From positions 18,030,496 to 18,094,495 of the forward strand of contig NC_057789.1 of the NCBI RefSeq assembly GCF_014905175.1: a stretch of 64,000 nt of DNA. Direction: 5' to 3'. The notes beneath the pieces are model-generated. The model saw only the letters and a program-made list of their open reading frames with translations. It was not told where the DNA came from and searched no databases. A program made the translations under genes and the position numbers. Position 1 is the stretch's first letter, and each line of letters opens with the position of its first letter. The stretch is from Aphidius gifuensis. Its lineage: Eukaryota; Arthropoda; Insecta; Hymenoptera; Braconidae. This document shows, piece by piece, positions 32,460 through 44,267 of this stretch.

Positions 32460-35400
32460 TTAGCAAGGTATTCTGTTGTCTTTTCCCCATTTTTTCATGA
32501 CCCGAATGATTTGGTCAACTTGAGAATTCAATGTATTTCTAAGCAGCTGAATGACTTGTGGCAATAAATCTCTGTAACAATAGAAAAAAAGGAATTCATA
32601 ATTTTGTTTTTTTTTTTTTTTTGAAATTTTTTGGATTAATTAAAAAATATAGATATTCATACTTTGATTGTTTTTGAGCAACAATATATTGGAATGTTCC
32701 ACAACATGCGCCACGTTTACCTTCCCAATATTCAGGTGACGGGTCCAATTTATTCAACATATCAAATGCTTTAGCCGCATACCAAAATTCACCCACTGTA
32801 TAACAAGTATTTGCAATTAGCTGAAGGAGGTTAAAGCTTTGTGTTGAAGTATCCATTTTTAAATAAAGTTCCCAAGCTTGTTGACTTTTTTTATTCATTA
32901 TATCTGGAAAAAAAAAAAAAATATAGTGATACCAGGTGGATTTTATTAGACTTGGTGTGTTTTTAAACACAATAAAGTTGATTAAATAAAAGTTTATTTT
33001 TCCGCTGAGTGGTGCAAATAGAAGTTATGACTATCTTAACTATTTTAATTATTTGGTTGGTCACGGTCTATTAAAAATAAAAAAAATTTAATATCGTCTT
33101 CAAAAAGGATAAGATGTTTTATTTATTTTTTTGATTCCTCAGTTAAAGCCTGAGATATCTATTAAATATTAATTTGCAGAGTGCAATTTAATAATTATCA
33201 TACTTATGAGACAAATAATTTAGGTATTAATAATTTTTTTCAAAGGTATATAAAAATTCTTCCATTTTCGGGGGAACTTCTATTAAGGTGTTACCAGCTG
33301 TGCTGGTGGAAAATGAACAACTATTGTTGAAATTTTTGCAGTAACTTCTTGAAATAACAATACACCTTCTTGAATTTTTTTTTAATTTTGTCCTAACTAA
33401 TTATTTTTTAATTAATTGTCAAAGTCGACTACTCTTTTAGAGGTTAAACATAAGGTCTTATGGAGAGCCAAGTTTAGTCTTCCAATACCTGGTTAGCCAT
33501 TTCAAGAAAAAAATACACAGATTTACCAAAAACTAGAGGTTTATAAAAGAAGAAAATAGGAAATTTTTGGTATAAAAATTAATAGAGCTTCGAGACTTTT
33601 ATTTTACAATAAATTTTTGTCTTTGTCTAAATACTTGAGTGGAAGTGAGAAACAAGATTTTCTCTTTCTTTTTTATTTTTTTCGCACTCATAGAAATATT
33701 ATGTTTCTAAACGCCATCCAAAAGAGGTCTCTAGATATGCGCGGGTAACACCTTAAGGACGTTATGCACAAATTACTCTCTTTTTTAAAAATATAATGAG
33801 AATGTTCTGAAATTTTGTACACAAGTAGATCTTTTCATTCTGAATACAGCGGTATAATTATTTTCTTATGTTGATCGGTTAAATTTTTTGTAATTAATTA
33901 TTGAAAATAATATTTAACATTGGCTCTTATGGAGATTTCAACCATTTTTTTCGGATAGAAAAAATGATGAAAAAGTCTTGAAAAAAATCACACATATACT
34001 AGAAACCGAGTTTTATTAATTGCGCGAAAAATTTTCATATGTTGATCGGTCAATTAATGAGTAATTAATTATAAACTTTACAAAAATTAGATGTGGCAAC
34101 GTATGGCATGTTCAAACACACACACATACCCGCAATCCCATATATTGTATATGGGGCGCAGGCGCTTTTCACTTTATTTTTTTACAGTGTAGTCGGATTT
34201 CAGTTTTGTCTGTGACGTCAGAAGCGCCCCGCAACACCCGCAATGAATTTGTGCATAACCTCCTTAAATCTCAAGTCACATAAACTCAGTCAGTTATATA
34301 ATTAAATATAAAATAATTTATAATAAAAAACTTACAGCAATAAGACAAAATACTTATATATGCGAAGTCTTTTTTTAATCTTTCATTTCGAATAACTAAA
34401 AATGCATCTTCAGCTCCTTTAAACAATCCTGATGCAGCTTGTGCTTGGCCATAATTAAAATTAAATCTGTCGTCTGATGAAAAATATGTTTTTATTGAAT
34501 TAAGATAAACAAGGACTTCATCAAATTGTCGACGTAAGAAAAGACATGCTGACATGCAATGTCTGCCTGGTATTGTATCACATTCAGATGTTGATGAACC
34601 AACAAGATGAAAATATTGTTGGGCTGTTTTAATGCTTTCACGCTGGAATAACATTGATTCAAAAATTTAATATTAATTTTTTATATTATTTAAAAATCAC
34701 ATGTAGAAAAAAAAATTGTGTTTACTGATCCAGTTTCTTGACCAATTATAGTATTAACTGTTCCTTTGAGAATATATTCTTGTGGCACAGATGGTTCTAA
34801 ATCTTTTATCAGCTCGAATGCTTCCTGAATATCATTCTGTTTTAAATAAAATATTACTAGATTCAGCCGTGCCTCGGGAATAACATCAATGAGATTTGGA
34901 AAAATCTTCAATGCTCCCTCACCTTCCTTAAACACCTAGAACAGTTTTTTTTATCAAAATTTAAATTCAAATAAATTGGATCAAGTGCTATTACCACACT
35001 GTTGTGACGAATCAAATCATGCCCAAAGCTATATGAAGATGTTGTTTCTACTAACTGTCGCAATTCAGCTTGAGCTGCATTACCATCATACAAACGAAAG
35101 TGATTACAAGCTTTTAAGTTTATTGAAATCGCACTATCTGGATATTTTTGCAAGTAAACCTGGAGTACTTCTTGGGCAACATCATAATAATCAAGCTTGT
35201 AATAACAAAGTGCAACGTAAACATTCAATGCCAAATAATCTCTGAAATGTAATTGAACCAAACTTTTTAACTCGTTTCAAATTCGTTTAAAATTTCTGTT
35301 ATGAAACTAAGGATGTGAGGATGGATCAGACGATACCTAAATTTTGTCAGGTGGTTTGAAAATCAATAGGTCGGGAATCATCAATTGACATATATATTGA

Positions 35401-36149
35401 TTTTCAAACCACTATAAATATATAATATATATATATGTATATATAACTATCTAGAATACTAGGAATTTCAATTTTGTTTTTTGTATAGAATACAAAAAAA
35501 TCAAGAGTAATTGAAATAAATAAAATGAAAATTGACTAATATATTAACAACCTGTTGTCGAGAAGAATTTTTTTGTAGATGTCAATGGCTTCTTGATAAT
35601 GTGCACGAAGATAGTGAATTGAAGCAAGACAAAGTTGATCCTCAATAACGTTTTGTAATTTAGCATGATGTTTATTAAGTTCTCCCTCCTTTTCCATTTT
35701 ATGCGACAAATGAAAAAGCAGCCGATTTTTCAAAGTATTTTCATAAGCATTATGAAGGATATTTTTTGCTTCGGGGTACATTCCCAAAAAAAAATAACAA
35801 CATGCTAAATTCGTTGATGTATTCGATGATTTTTCTTCACTTTTTTTCGATAATTTTTCGTAAATCATTGCTGCGCGTTTGTAATTGCCAAGATGAAATT
35901 CGCAGTACGCAATCCACATGTCAGAATCAAGTGCATTGTTTGTTGGTACATTGAATTCAACGAGAGTCAGAGCACCACTGTAGTCACGTTTTTGTAAAAA
36001 CTCTTCAAGTTTGGGAATATCTTTTCGTCTCAGGGATTGAAGCGTAGTTTCAGAAATAGCTGGTTTTGACCGTGATAAAATCTAAATGTTTGTGAATTGA
36101 ATAAATAAGAAAGAAAATGTAGATTATTTTATTTTTCGAAGCTTACCAT
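32460..36149 (-). CDS. IFT56: Intraflagellar transport protein 56 (TTC26/DYF-13)
   Basis: A TPR subunit of the IFT-B train that carries cargo, including motility proteins, into cilia. Seven coding exons on the minus strand: 36149-36147 (only the ATG), 36081-35552, 35241-34995, 34935-34726, 34642-34336, 32903-32663 and 32571-32460. All joins are in frame and total 549 residues, the normal size. Landmarks are SRSKPA and IPKLEEFLQKRDYSGALTL near the N-terminus, WIAYCEFHLGNYKRA, NLACCYFFLGMYPEAK, and ASIHYLRAHYQEAIDIYKKI. Further along come VALCYYKLDYYDVAQEVL, IPEARLNLVIFYL, ECDTIPGRHCM, YIMNKKSQQAWELYLKM and EYWEGKRGACCGTFQ. The terminal IIRVMKKWGKDNR is diagnostic. The intron 32904-34335 is 1.4 kb; the others are short. 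Identification is very secure. Confidence 0.96.
32904..34335 (-). other. IFT56 intron, A+T-rich with repeat pieces
   Basis: A 1.4-kb intron without exons. It contains the phrase ATGTTGATCGGT in a repeated context at about 33871 and 34040, each followed by an ATTAATTA stretch, and a G+C-richer section 34080-34250. No complete transposon was delimited. Confidence 0.5.
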
Positions 36150-36254
36150 TTTTAATATTTAAGCTATGTTTTTGTTGTGACAAGAAAACAATCGATTTTT
36201 GAATCTATACATTCACTTGGGGTGGGTTCGAAAGGTCGATATGGTCAGCAGTCA

Positions 36255-36391
36255 GCACCCGTATTCACAGGGCATCACAATTTAGGGCTTTTTTTCACCA
36301 CTCACAGCGCTTGTAAAGCTTTTGTATGTGAAATCTATATAAAAAAAAAATTTTTACAAGCGCCATCAGCGGCATAAAAAAAGCCCTAAAT
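36255..36391. mobile_element. MITE, hybrid, right tip lost
   Basis: Starts GCACCCGTATTCACAGGGC and runs through both stems to AAAAAAGCCCTAAAT, where the next element begins. The right 30 bp are missing. Confidence 0.75.
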
Positions 36392-37286
36392 TACGGAAGC
36401 CGGGTAGGGACATTGAGTGCTTACGTGCAATCGTACGAACGCACACAGAAAACTAGGGATGTGCGATACTTTTAAAAGTATTCAGTATCGATATATCGGA
36501 TATTTTTTTTTCAAATATCGGTTATCCGATATATCGGGTGGAAAAGTACTCGGTATATCGAATATCGAGTACTTTTCAAATAAAAAAAAAGACCAATGTT
36601 TAATGAGTTTTTTATTTTAATTATTATTTTATTTAAATATATCAGTATTAATATTATTTAATACTGGTCTGTTCTTTTATTTGAATTCAAATTGTTTTAC
36701 ATAAAATTTTTTTATTAATATATCAATCAATAATAATAAAGATTAATATATATCAATAATAATATATATTAATACAATGTATGTATAAATATATATATGT
36801 ATTTTTAATAAATACAAAACAATATTTAATATTGGATAAAATTATTAAATATATATTTCAAATTAATAACAATTTTTATCATTTTAATTTATATAACTGT
36901 TTATAAAATAATATTTTTTGGTATGTTTTTTGGTAATATATATTATAAAATTGCTAAAATCCCCAATCACTAGTCTCCGGTACTTTTTGACCGATATCTG
37001 GTAAAAAATATCGGTTACTCGGTATATCGGATCAAAAAGTATCGAGTAAAAGTATCCGATATATATTGGCGATATATCGGCTGTTCCGATATATCGCCAA
37101 GTATCGCACATCCCTACAGAAAACACCAAAGTTTGCGTACTTGCAATCGTACTTGCAATCGCACGTACGCACGCAAGAAAAAAATGAAAATCGGCGCGCG
37201 CATGCTTTATTTGCCATATTATATTCAATATTGTTATTATTATGAATAAACAAATCAAAACAAATGGTCTGTATATGGCTTCCGTA
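36392..37286. mobile_element. Element with TACGGAAGCC ends, carrying a hAT-like insertion
   Basis: Ends are TACGGAAGCCGGGTAGGG and GGCTTCCGTA. Interior arms hold GTACGAACGCA and GCGCGCGCATGC. A related copy with its right end at about 41323 lies in 40860-41323. The element is broken by 36454-37116. Confidence 0.65.
36454..37116. mobile_element. hAT-like element with AGGGATGTGCGATAC ends, duplication CAGAAAAC
   Basis: The ends TAGGGATGTGCGATAC and GTATCGCACATCCCTA are perfect inverted repeats with CAGAAAAC on both sides. Long arms are made of GATATATCGG-type short palindromes. At 663 bp it is non-coding; the open frame at 36884-37258 crosses it by chance. Confidence 0.85.
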
Positions 37287-37299
37287 GGTATGCCATATT

Positions 37300-37920
37300 C
37301 AGTGATAATTGTTTATCGAATTATTTTGTTTAAATTGATAAGACGGTGACAATAATTAGGATAATATACAATATTTATACCTAATAATTCACGATTGACG
37401 GAAATTATCATAATAAATGTATGTGCTCGGGATATTGTTAAGACGCTGTCAACAGCTGTGTCCATGCATAATCTTATATCATTTCAACATCTGAACTTTT
37501 TTAGGTAGACAGTTCAACACAAAACTATTTAAGAATGAGAGACACCGTAAGTCAATATTTTTTTAAATACTATTGTTTAAAACTATCATTTATTCATTAT
37601 TTATTATACATTATTTTATCATCTGTTTATTTCAGTAAAGAGGATGAAAGCTATTTGTGGCCACAACAAATACAAATTGACATTATCTTCAAAGAAGTCA
37701 ACAGCCTTCTAAAATTGAGTGATCTTCTAAATGTAATTTTAAATGCAAAATGAAAAAGATGGTGAAGATATTGTACTTATAAGTTATAAGTAACATAAAA
37801 CGTCACTTTTTTATTTTTAAAAAGTAAAAAAAACAATTCATAATAAGAGTTGTATTTTTAGATAATTTTGGTAAAAGTTGATAATAAAAAATTTATTTTT
37901 ATTTACAATTGAGGGTCCGG
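37300..37920 (+). other. Unique-looking stretch, possible small spliced transcript
   Basis: Near 37534 an ATGAGAGACACC is followed directly by GTAAGT. An acceptor-like TTTATTTCAG ends at about 37636. After it, an ATG at about 37648 opens a frame of 22 codons. Nothing in it is recognised. It might be a short or non-coding transcript divergent from IFT56, or chance. It is the only G+C-moderate, non-repeated stretch between transposons here. Confidence 0.25.
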
Positions 37921-37930
37921 ATGCAATAAC

Positions 37931-38257
37931 CATATATTTAATACTACTATATTGCGCATGGGGCTCGATTTTGCTGGTTCCTCAAACGGTGCAGACAATC
38001 TCTCTGTCGCAGTCCTTAGAAGATTTAGGCAATGACAAGAGTGGGGATTCAGCAGAACTCGGAATAGCTCAACACATATACAGAAATAATACGCACACAA
38101 ATTCATTGCGCATGTATGGAAGCCGAATCCCCACTCTTGTCATTGCCTAAATCTTCCAAGGACTGCGACAGAGAGATTGTCTGCACCGTTTGAGGAACCA
38201 GCGTTCCACTTATGGGAAAGCATAGGCGATGCGCAATATAGTAGTATTAAATATATG
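37931..38257. mobile_element. CATATATTTAATAC element, duplication GCAATAAC
   Basis: Intact 327-bp copy. The direct repeat GCAATAACC occurs on both sides, so the duplication is 8 or 9 bp. Nearly identical to 19027-19353, implying recent activity. Confidence 0.85.
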
Positions 38258-38292
38258 GCAATAACCAGTCGAGCGCTCGAAGACATAGACGG

Positions 38293-39289
38293 CAGTGATG
38301 GGTAAATGGTCGATTTTTGAGGTTTCATACACTTACAGTAAGATACTGTAAGATACTGTAAGAAACTGTAAGATACCTCTGACGCCATTTTGAACATTCT
38401 TATTGACTGTCGACTCGACAATTAGTTCTTATTGCTCGATATATATTGGTACATGTAATTTATTTGTTATATAAATATATATAATATCAAGGAAAACCAG
38501 TTTTAAGGAATTAATGTTGCTTGAAACATAATTTTTTGGCAACATTAATTTCTTAGCTCCATCCTTTCCTTAGCTACTGCTTTTCCTCGGACATTTTCTA
38601 TTTATTAAATAAATAATATACATGTCATTTTATTTTTAAAAGATGGAAATGTCCAAGAAAAAGCAGTAGCTAAGGGAAAGATGTAGCTAAGGAATTAATG
38701 TTGCTTAAAAAAGAATTTCTTTGGCAACTGTAATTCCTTAGCTTTATCTTTTCCTTAGCTACTATTTTTCCTTGGGATTTTTATTTATTTAAAAAATAAA
38801 ATGCATGTAATTTTATTTATTAAATAAATTAAAATGTCCAAGGAAAAGCAGTAGCTAAGAAAAAGATGTAGCTAAGAAATTAATGTTGCCAAAAAATTAT
38901 ATTTTAAGGAATTAATGTTGCTTTGATTTTAAATAACTAATTTTTTAAATAAATAAAAATCCCAAAGAGAAATAGTAGCTAAGGAAAAGATGGAGCTAAG
39001 GAATTACAGTTGCCAAAGAAATTCTTTTTTAAGCAACATTAATTCCTTAGCTAAATCTTTTCCTTAGCTACTGCTTGTTTTTGGAATTTTTATTTATTTA
39101 ATAAATGAATTACATGTATTTATCGAATAAAAACAAATTGTAGCACGAAGGTTCCACTTTTATTCGTAGAAGGCGCTGGGAACGCAATGTTAGATACCTC
39201 GATGTATGAAACCGATGATGTAAGATACAGTATCTTACATGGTATCTTACACATGTAAGATACCAAGGTATCTTACCTACCCAACACTG
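38293..39289. mobile_element. hAT-like element, copy 2, perfect duplication ATAGACGG
   Basis: The ends CAGTGATGGGTAAATGG and ACCTACCCAACACTG are flanked by ATAGACGG on both sides. The left sub-terminus repeats GTAAGATACT, the right GGTATCTTAC. The interior is a series of AGCAGTAGCTAAGG hairpins (38480-39110). 997 bp, non-coding. Confidence 0.85.
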
Positions 39290-39297
39290 ATAGACGG

Positions 39298-40336
39298 TAA
39301 GCTGATGGCTAAAAAACTAGACTCAACCGTATACGAAAAGAATGTGTCAAATGGTAGTCCTTGAGACCTAGAACACATTGCATATACCCTCAAGCAGTTT
39401 TTTGGTCACTCATCCACAGGTAAGCCAGGTAAAAAATCGATTATTCAGACTCCTCATAATTACATAATTTTTTGTGTAAATACTTTTAATTTTAATATAT
39501 TAACTTAATTTTAAACTCTCAAGCAAATTAATTGTAGCCCTGCCGAGATATTAATTTTTGAAAATTAAAAAAATCACGAATTATAAGAGACGTTACAATT
39601 GCTTGGCGAGCTAGGATATTTTTTTTTAATGTATTTTAAATATAAAAAAAAAAATCTCAAGCAAAAAAAAAATAGCTAAAAGGGTTAAAAAAATTATTAA
39701 AAATTATATTATAAAATTTAAATTATAGAGCAATGCGGGGGCTGAGCGGTATGGGGATTACAGAGCGGCGCGAAAAGAAAAGAGTGGTGGGGAGTTTGGC
39801 AGTCAGCTTGGAGTTTATATTAGAAGAGGAAAACTATAGAGAGAAAAAAGATAAAAACTTCCCACTACTCTATTTTTTTCGCGCCCCTCTGTAATCCCCA
39901 GCCCCCGCATTGCTCTACAATTCAATTTAATTTATAATAATTTTTTTAACCCTTTTAGATATTTTTTTTTTGCTTGAGATTTTTTTTTTTATATTTAAAA
40001 TACATTAAAAAAAAATATCCTAGCTCGCCAAGCAATTGTAACGTCTCTTATAATTCGTGATTTTTTTAATTTTCAAAAATTAATATCTCGGCAGGGCTAC
40101 AATTAATTTGCTTGAGAGTTTAAAATTAAGTTACTATATTAAAATTAAAAGTATTTAAACAAAAAATTATGTAATTATGAGGAGTCTGAATAATCGATTT
40201 TTTACCTGGCTTACCTGTGGATGAGTGATCAAAAAACTGCTTGAGGGTATGTGCAATGTGTTCTAGGTCTCAAGGACTACCATTTGACACATTCTTTTCG
40301 TATACGGTTGAGTCTAGTTTTTTAGCCATCAGCTTA
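39298..40336. mobile_element. Fold-back element, about 1.04 kb, arms nearly 500 bp
   Basis: The left arm (39298-39815) and right arm (39862-40336) are near-perfect reverse complements, beginning TAAGCTGATGGCTAAAAAAC. They return at GTTTTTTAGCCATCAGCTTA. The loop is under 60 bp, at 39816-39861. The arms contain ACTCATCCACAGGTAAGCC and the G+C-rich TGCGGGGGCTGAG. No coding frame. Confidence 0.85.
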
Positions 40337-40339
40337 CGG

Positions 40340-40815
40340 ACTAACAAGAAAACGCTACGTTTCGGTGGGTGGAAAATAAGAAAAATTAAAATTGATAAAT
40401 CAGAAAAATAAAAAATACAGTCGTTAATAGGATTGAAAAATACATATTTTTCGTCAAATCAATTTTTTTAAATAATAATTAGTTAACGTGATAAAAAATA
40501 AAAACAAAATTTTTTTTTTTGAAAAAAATACTTTTTTTTAATCATATAACTCGTGACAACTTCTTTAAAAATTAATAAATCGACTTGAATTTTTGACTGT
40601 AGCTTCATTATAAGCTGCCGATTACAACAGTATGAGCAAAAAACTCATTTATTTATATTGTTTAATTTTTATTATATGATTGTTTAACGTCGAGGAAAAA
40701 TTCAATCTGTCTAACTTTGAATGAAAAAAGAGTCGAAGAAATTTAAAAACTGAGTAACTTGTCATTGGCAATATTGTTGAGCAGTATATCAAGAAATTTT
40801 ATACGAATTTTTAGA
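40340..40815. repeat. Dispersed repeat, inverted partner of 1-445
   Basis: Reverse complement of the window's left edge over about 450 bp, running from AAAACGCTACGTTTCGGTG to ATATTGTTGAGCAGTATAT. It lies directly beside the fold-back element, so the two may be one structure. Confidence 0.7.
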
Positions 40816-41335
40816 TATTTTTATTAATTATTTACCGAGTTATTAATTTAACAACAAATAGCGTGCATACTGCTTGTATTTATATGGATAAACAGACGCG
40901 CGAGCTTAGGCGTTCACCAGAGAAGGGGCCGAAGACCACGCATATATAGTCCTAACGGCAACTCGCAATTTGTTGTTTACTTTTATTGAATTTATTAATA
41001 TTTATATTGTAGCAAGGTTTATTATTATTTTATATAAATGTCATGTATTTTTAAAAAATTCGATATTTTTATTAAATAAATTTATATATCAATATTGGAA
41101 CAGATTTGAAGCAATGTTTATAATTATTTATTGACATTTGACAGAATGAAATTATAAATAACAATAAATAATATGGCGGATTAAGCATGCGCGCGCCGAT
41201 TTTTATTATTTTTTCTTGAGTGCTTACGTGCAATCGTTCTTCGCACGTACGCTAACTTTAGTTTGTCTGTTTGCGTTCGTACGATTGCACGTAAACACTC
41301 GATGTCCCTACCCGGCTTCCGTACTTTTGTATTGC
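40816..41335. repeat. TACGGAAGCC element relic
   Basis: The right end, GTACGATTGCACGTAAACAC ... CCCGGCTTCCGTA (ending about 41323), matches 36392-36440 in reverse. The left part includes an unrelated G+C-richer piece near 40905. No left tip found. Confidence 0.55.
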
Positions 41336-42930
41336 CAGAGATAGATGTGTTTTTTTTTTCGAGGTTAGGTGTAATTTTTTTTTATTAAAAGATTGTTCAC
41401 ATCAAGGCTATCACTTTTTCTAAATAAAATTTTCCGGAAAAATCGATTTTTTTTTCAAAACTTTGTTTATGCTTTTAACTCCGCCATTTTTATTTTTTTT
41501 CGGAAGTTTTTTTTTTTTCGTTTTTGTCTTTCTGGGCGGTACAACTTTTCTGTATATCATTTTTTAATTAAAGCCATATTTTTTCAGGAAAATCCATAAA
41601 CAGATAAAATCGGCCCGAAAAAAAAGCGATTTTATCGAAAAATTTTTCAAATAAACAGTGTTAGTTTTGATGTAGAAAATGTTTTGGTGCAAAAAAAAAA
41701 TGCACTATCCATTTAAAAAAACTATGTTTATACCGGAAACTCCGCCATTTTGGATTTTTCGAATTTTTTTTTTTGTTTTTTTTTTTCCCTTTCCAAACTC
41801 TACAACTTTTACTTGAAACATTTTACAATTTGAGCTTTATTTTTCGAGAAAAATCCATTGATAAATTAAAATGGGACACCCGGTATATATGTATATTTTT
41901 CTTGATTAAAATGACTAAAAAATAATAATAAAAAAGATAAAATGACATTAACTAATCAACAATAGTATTTATTCATTAATTTTCATGATTTTTTCCTTCT
42001 TGATTTGCCCTTGTTACGGAGGCTAGGAGCCCTAGGCTCAGCCGCAGTCTTGAATTCATCGGCGAAAAAAAAAAAACGCTCATAACTTACGAACTAACAC
42101 GTACAAAAAAATCCTATAAGTCACACTTATAGGAGAGACTTATAAGATGAACTTATAGAACGTTTATATAAGTTTTTTGCCGCTTTCTTATACAAATTTT
42201 ATAATAATAATGAAGAATGCCAAAAAATATTTCTTATAAGTGTATCTTATAAGAACATTAAGGTATGCCTAAAAAAAAAAATTAAAAGATTATTTGTTGT
42301 GATCAAATAAATTTTGATTAATAAATAACAGAAAATTACGAAATTTTTTTAGCATTTTCAATATGTTTATTTATACGTGGATTAATTGGAAAAAGGTAAG
42401 TGTTATTGATATCAATTACTATTTCATATTTGTATAAACCTATTGAGCAATTTGTTGGTTTTATATACGACGCTCCTGTTCTATTTTTTTTGTAAAATGT
42501 TATCAATTTTCTTAATTATTATTAATTTCGAGTATCTCAGATGTTCGATTATTTGATTTTATATAAAATATTGATTGTTATGATATAAAGTTTCATGTTT
42601 TTACGTATAATGAGTTTTTTAAATGATAATTAAACAAAAATTTTGCTATTGAATATAAATTTTTTTCTAAATTTCCATAAATGATTCTTATTTTTTTATA
42701 ATTATTAGTTTTCGATAAACTAAATTTTCTTTTTTTTTTTTTTTTTGTAAATTTCATTTTTTACAAACATTGATATATTTTAAACATGAAATTTTTCTTT
42801 TATTATCAACAATTTATTGTGACAACAAAATTTTATACTTATATAAAATTTAGATGAAAAAAAATTCTACTGTCGAATTTGATATATCTTGTTGATATTT
42901 ATAAAAAAAAATTTGTAAACTATTATCAAC
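41336..42930. other. A+T-rich repeats, no gene seen
   Basis: Two copies of a unit with CTCCGCCATTTT occur (41480 and 41740). The second is followed by GGGACACCCGGTATATATG. Around 42100-42260 ACTTATAAG-type short palindromes recur. No exon is supported; the T-rich open frame at 41393 is low complexity. Confidence 0.45.
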
Positions 42931-42932
42931 TT

Positions 42933-43866
42933 CCCAGGTAGGAATCGACGATTGGGACAAGCTTGTGTCAAGCTTGGATTCCAGGCTTCGAAGCTTGTGT
43001 CAAGCTTGGATTCCAAGCGTGTGTCAAGCTTGGCAAGAGCCTGGAATGATAACCATGTATTTGCTTGTGTCAAGCTTCAAATCAAGTCAATGACACAAGC
43101 TTTGAATCCAAGCTTGAGACAGTCTTGCAAAAAAAATTATAAATAAATATAAATAACTATTATTATTAATTTATTATTTTTGACATTATTATTATTTACA
43201 CGATCCAAGTTGAATTAACGATAATAATTTGAGCGAAAATAAACGGCGTACTGGGGGATCGATCCTAGGTCTCTCACGTGGAATTCCGATGCTCTATCAC
43301 GTCAACCACCGGGGTATTCATAACAGACTCACAAAAAATTTTGTGTGAATTAAAGATATATTCGAGACTTAATACACAGTCCTTGTAACAGATTGGCACG
43401 ATACTCAAAACCTAATAATTGCTATTTGAAATTTCTATTTACACTCTATATGTAGATTTAAATATTATAATTTTTTTTTTTTTTAATTGAACATATGCAC
43501 AAGTCAAGTCTCGTGTCAAGCTTGATAAAACGAGCTTGACACAAGGCTCGTGTGAAGCCGGGTAAAACAAAAAAGTACAGGCTTGACACAATTATAATGC
43601 CTGATGAATCGAAATAAATGTCATGTTTACGCTTGGTATACCAAGCTTGTGTCAAACTTAAAATCCAATGTTGACACAAACTTGTAATCCAAGCTTGTGT
43701 CAAACTTAAAATCCAATCTTGACACAAGACTGATTTCCAAGGCTTTGTGTGAGCCTAGAGTCAGACCATCGTAACAGGCTCGACACAAACTTGGGACACA
43801 AGGTTTGGAAGTCAAGCTTGTGCCAAGCCTGTTACAATCGTTACGGCTGGGTGATTCCTACCTGGG
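42933..43866. mobile_element. Element with CCCAGGTAGGAATC ends and TGTCAAGCTTGG arrays
   Basis: The ends CCCAGGTAGGAATC and GATTCCTACCTGGG are inverted. Both flanks are arrays of CAAGCTTGTGTCAAGCTTGG and related units (42955-43130 and 43490-43850), so the frames there are repeat translations. The middle holds a tRNA-like block on the minus strand (43245-43325). The plan is the same as the elements at 44014 and 56515, but the sequence is different. Confidence 0.75.
43245..43325 (-). repeat. tRNA-like block (SINE-type promoter remnant)
   Basis: Read on the minus strand it gives TGGTTGACGTGATAGAGC (A-box region), an anticodon-arm-like segment, and GGATCGATCCCCC (B box). It has the size and order of a tRNA but no convincing acceptor stem, so it is a tRNA-derived module rather than a gene. 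Confidence 0.5.
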
Positions 43867-44267
43867 TTATATCAATTACCTGAGAAATCATTTATTTATC
43901 GATCTATTATAAACTTTTTAATAAACTTGTTACGATGATAATTTAATGTTATTTTAATACATTTTTAATCTCTAGATGAATTAACATTTCACTATCGAAT
44001 ATGATTTATTATACCCGGGAAAAACGGTTTGTATACAACCATATACAACCATATACAACCATATACAATCATATACAAACATATACAATCATATACAAAC
44101 ATATACAGTATATGGTTGTATATGGTTGTATATAGTTGTATATGGTTGTATATAGTTGTATATGGTTGTATATGGTTGTATACAAACAGTTTATACCTCA
44201 TGAACAAGTTTATATAGTTTTATAAACTTATATACAAATTTATATGATTGTATAAACTTACTTTTTT

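Noticed and set aside
36884..37258. 124-residue minus-strand frame
   Set aside because: It starts in one transposon and crosses the target duplication into another; chance open frame.
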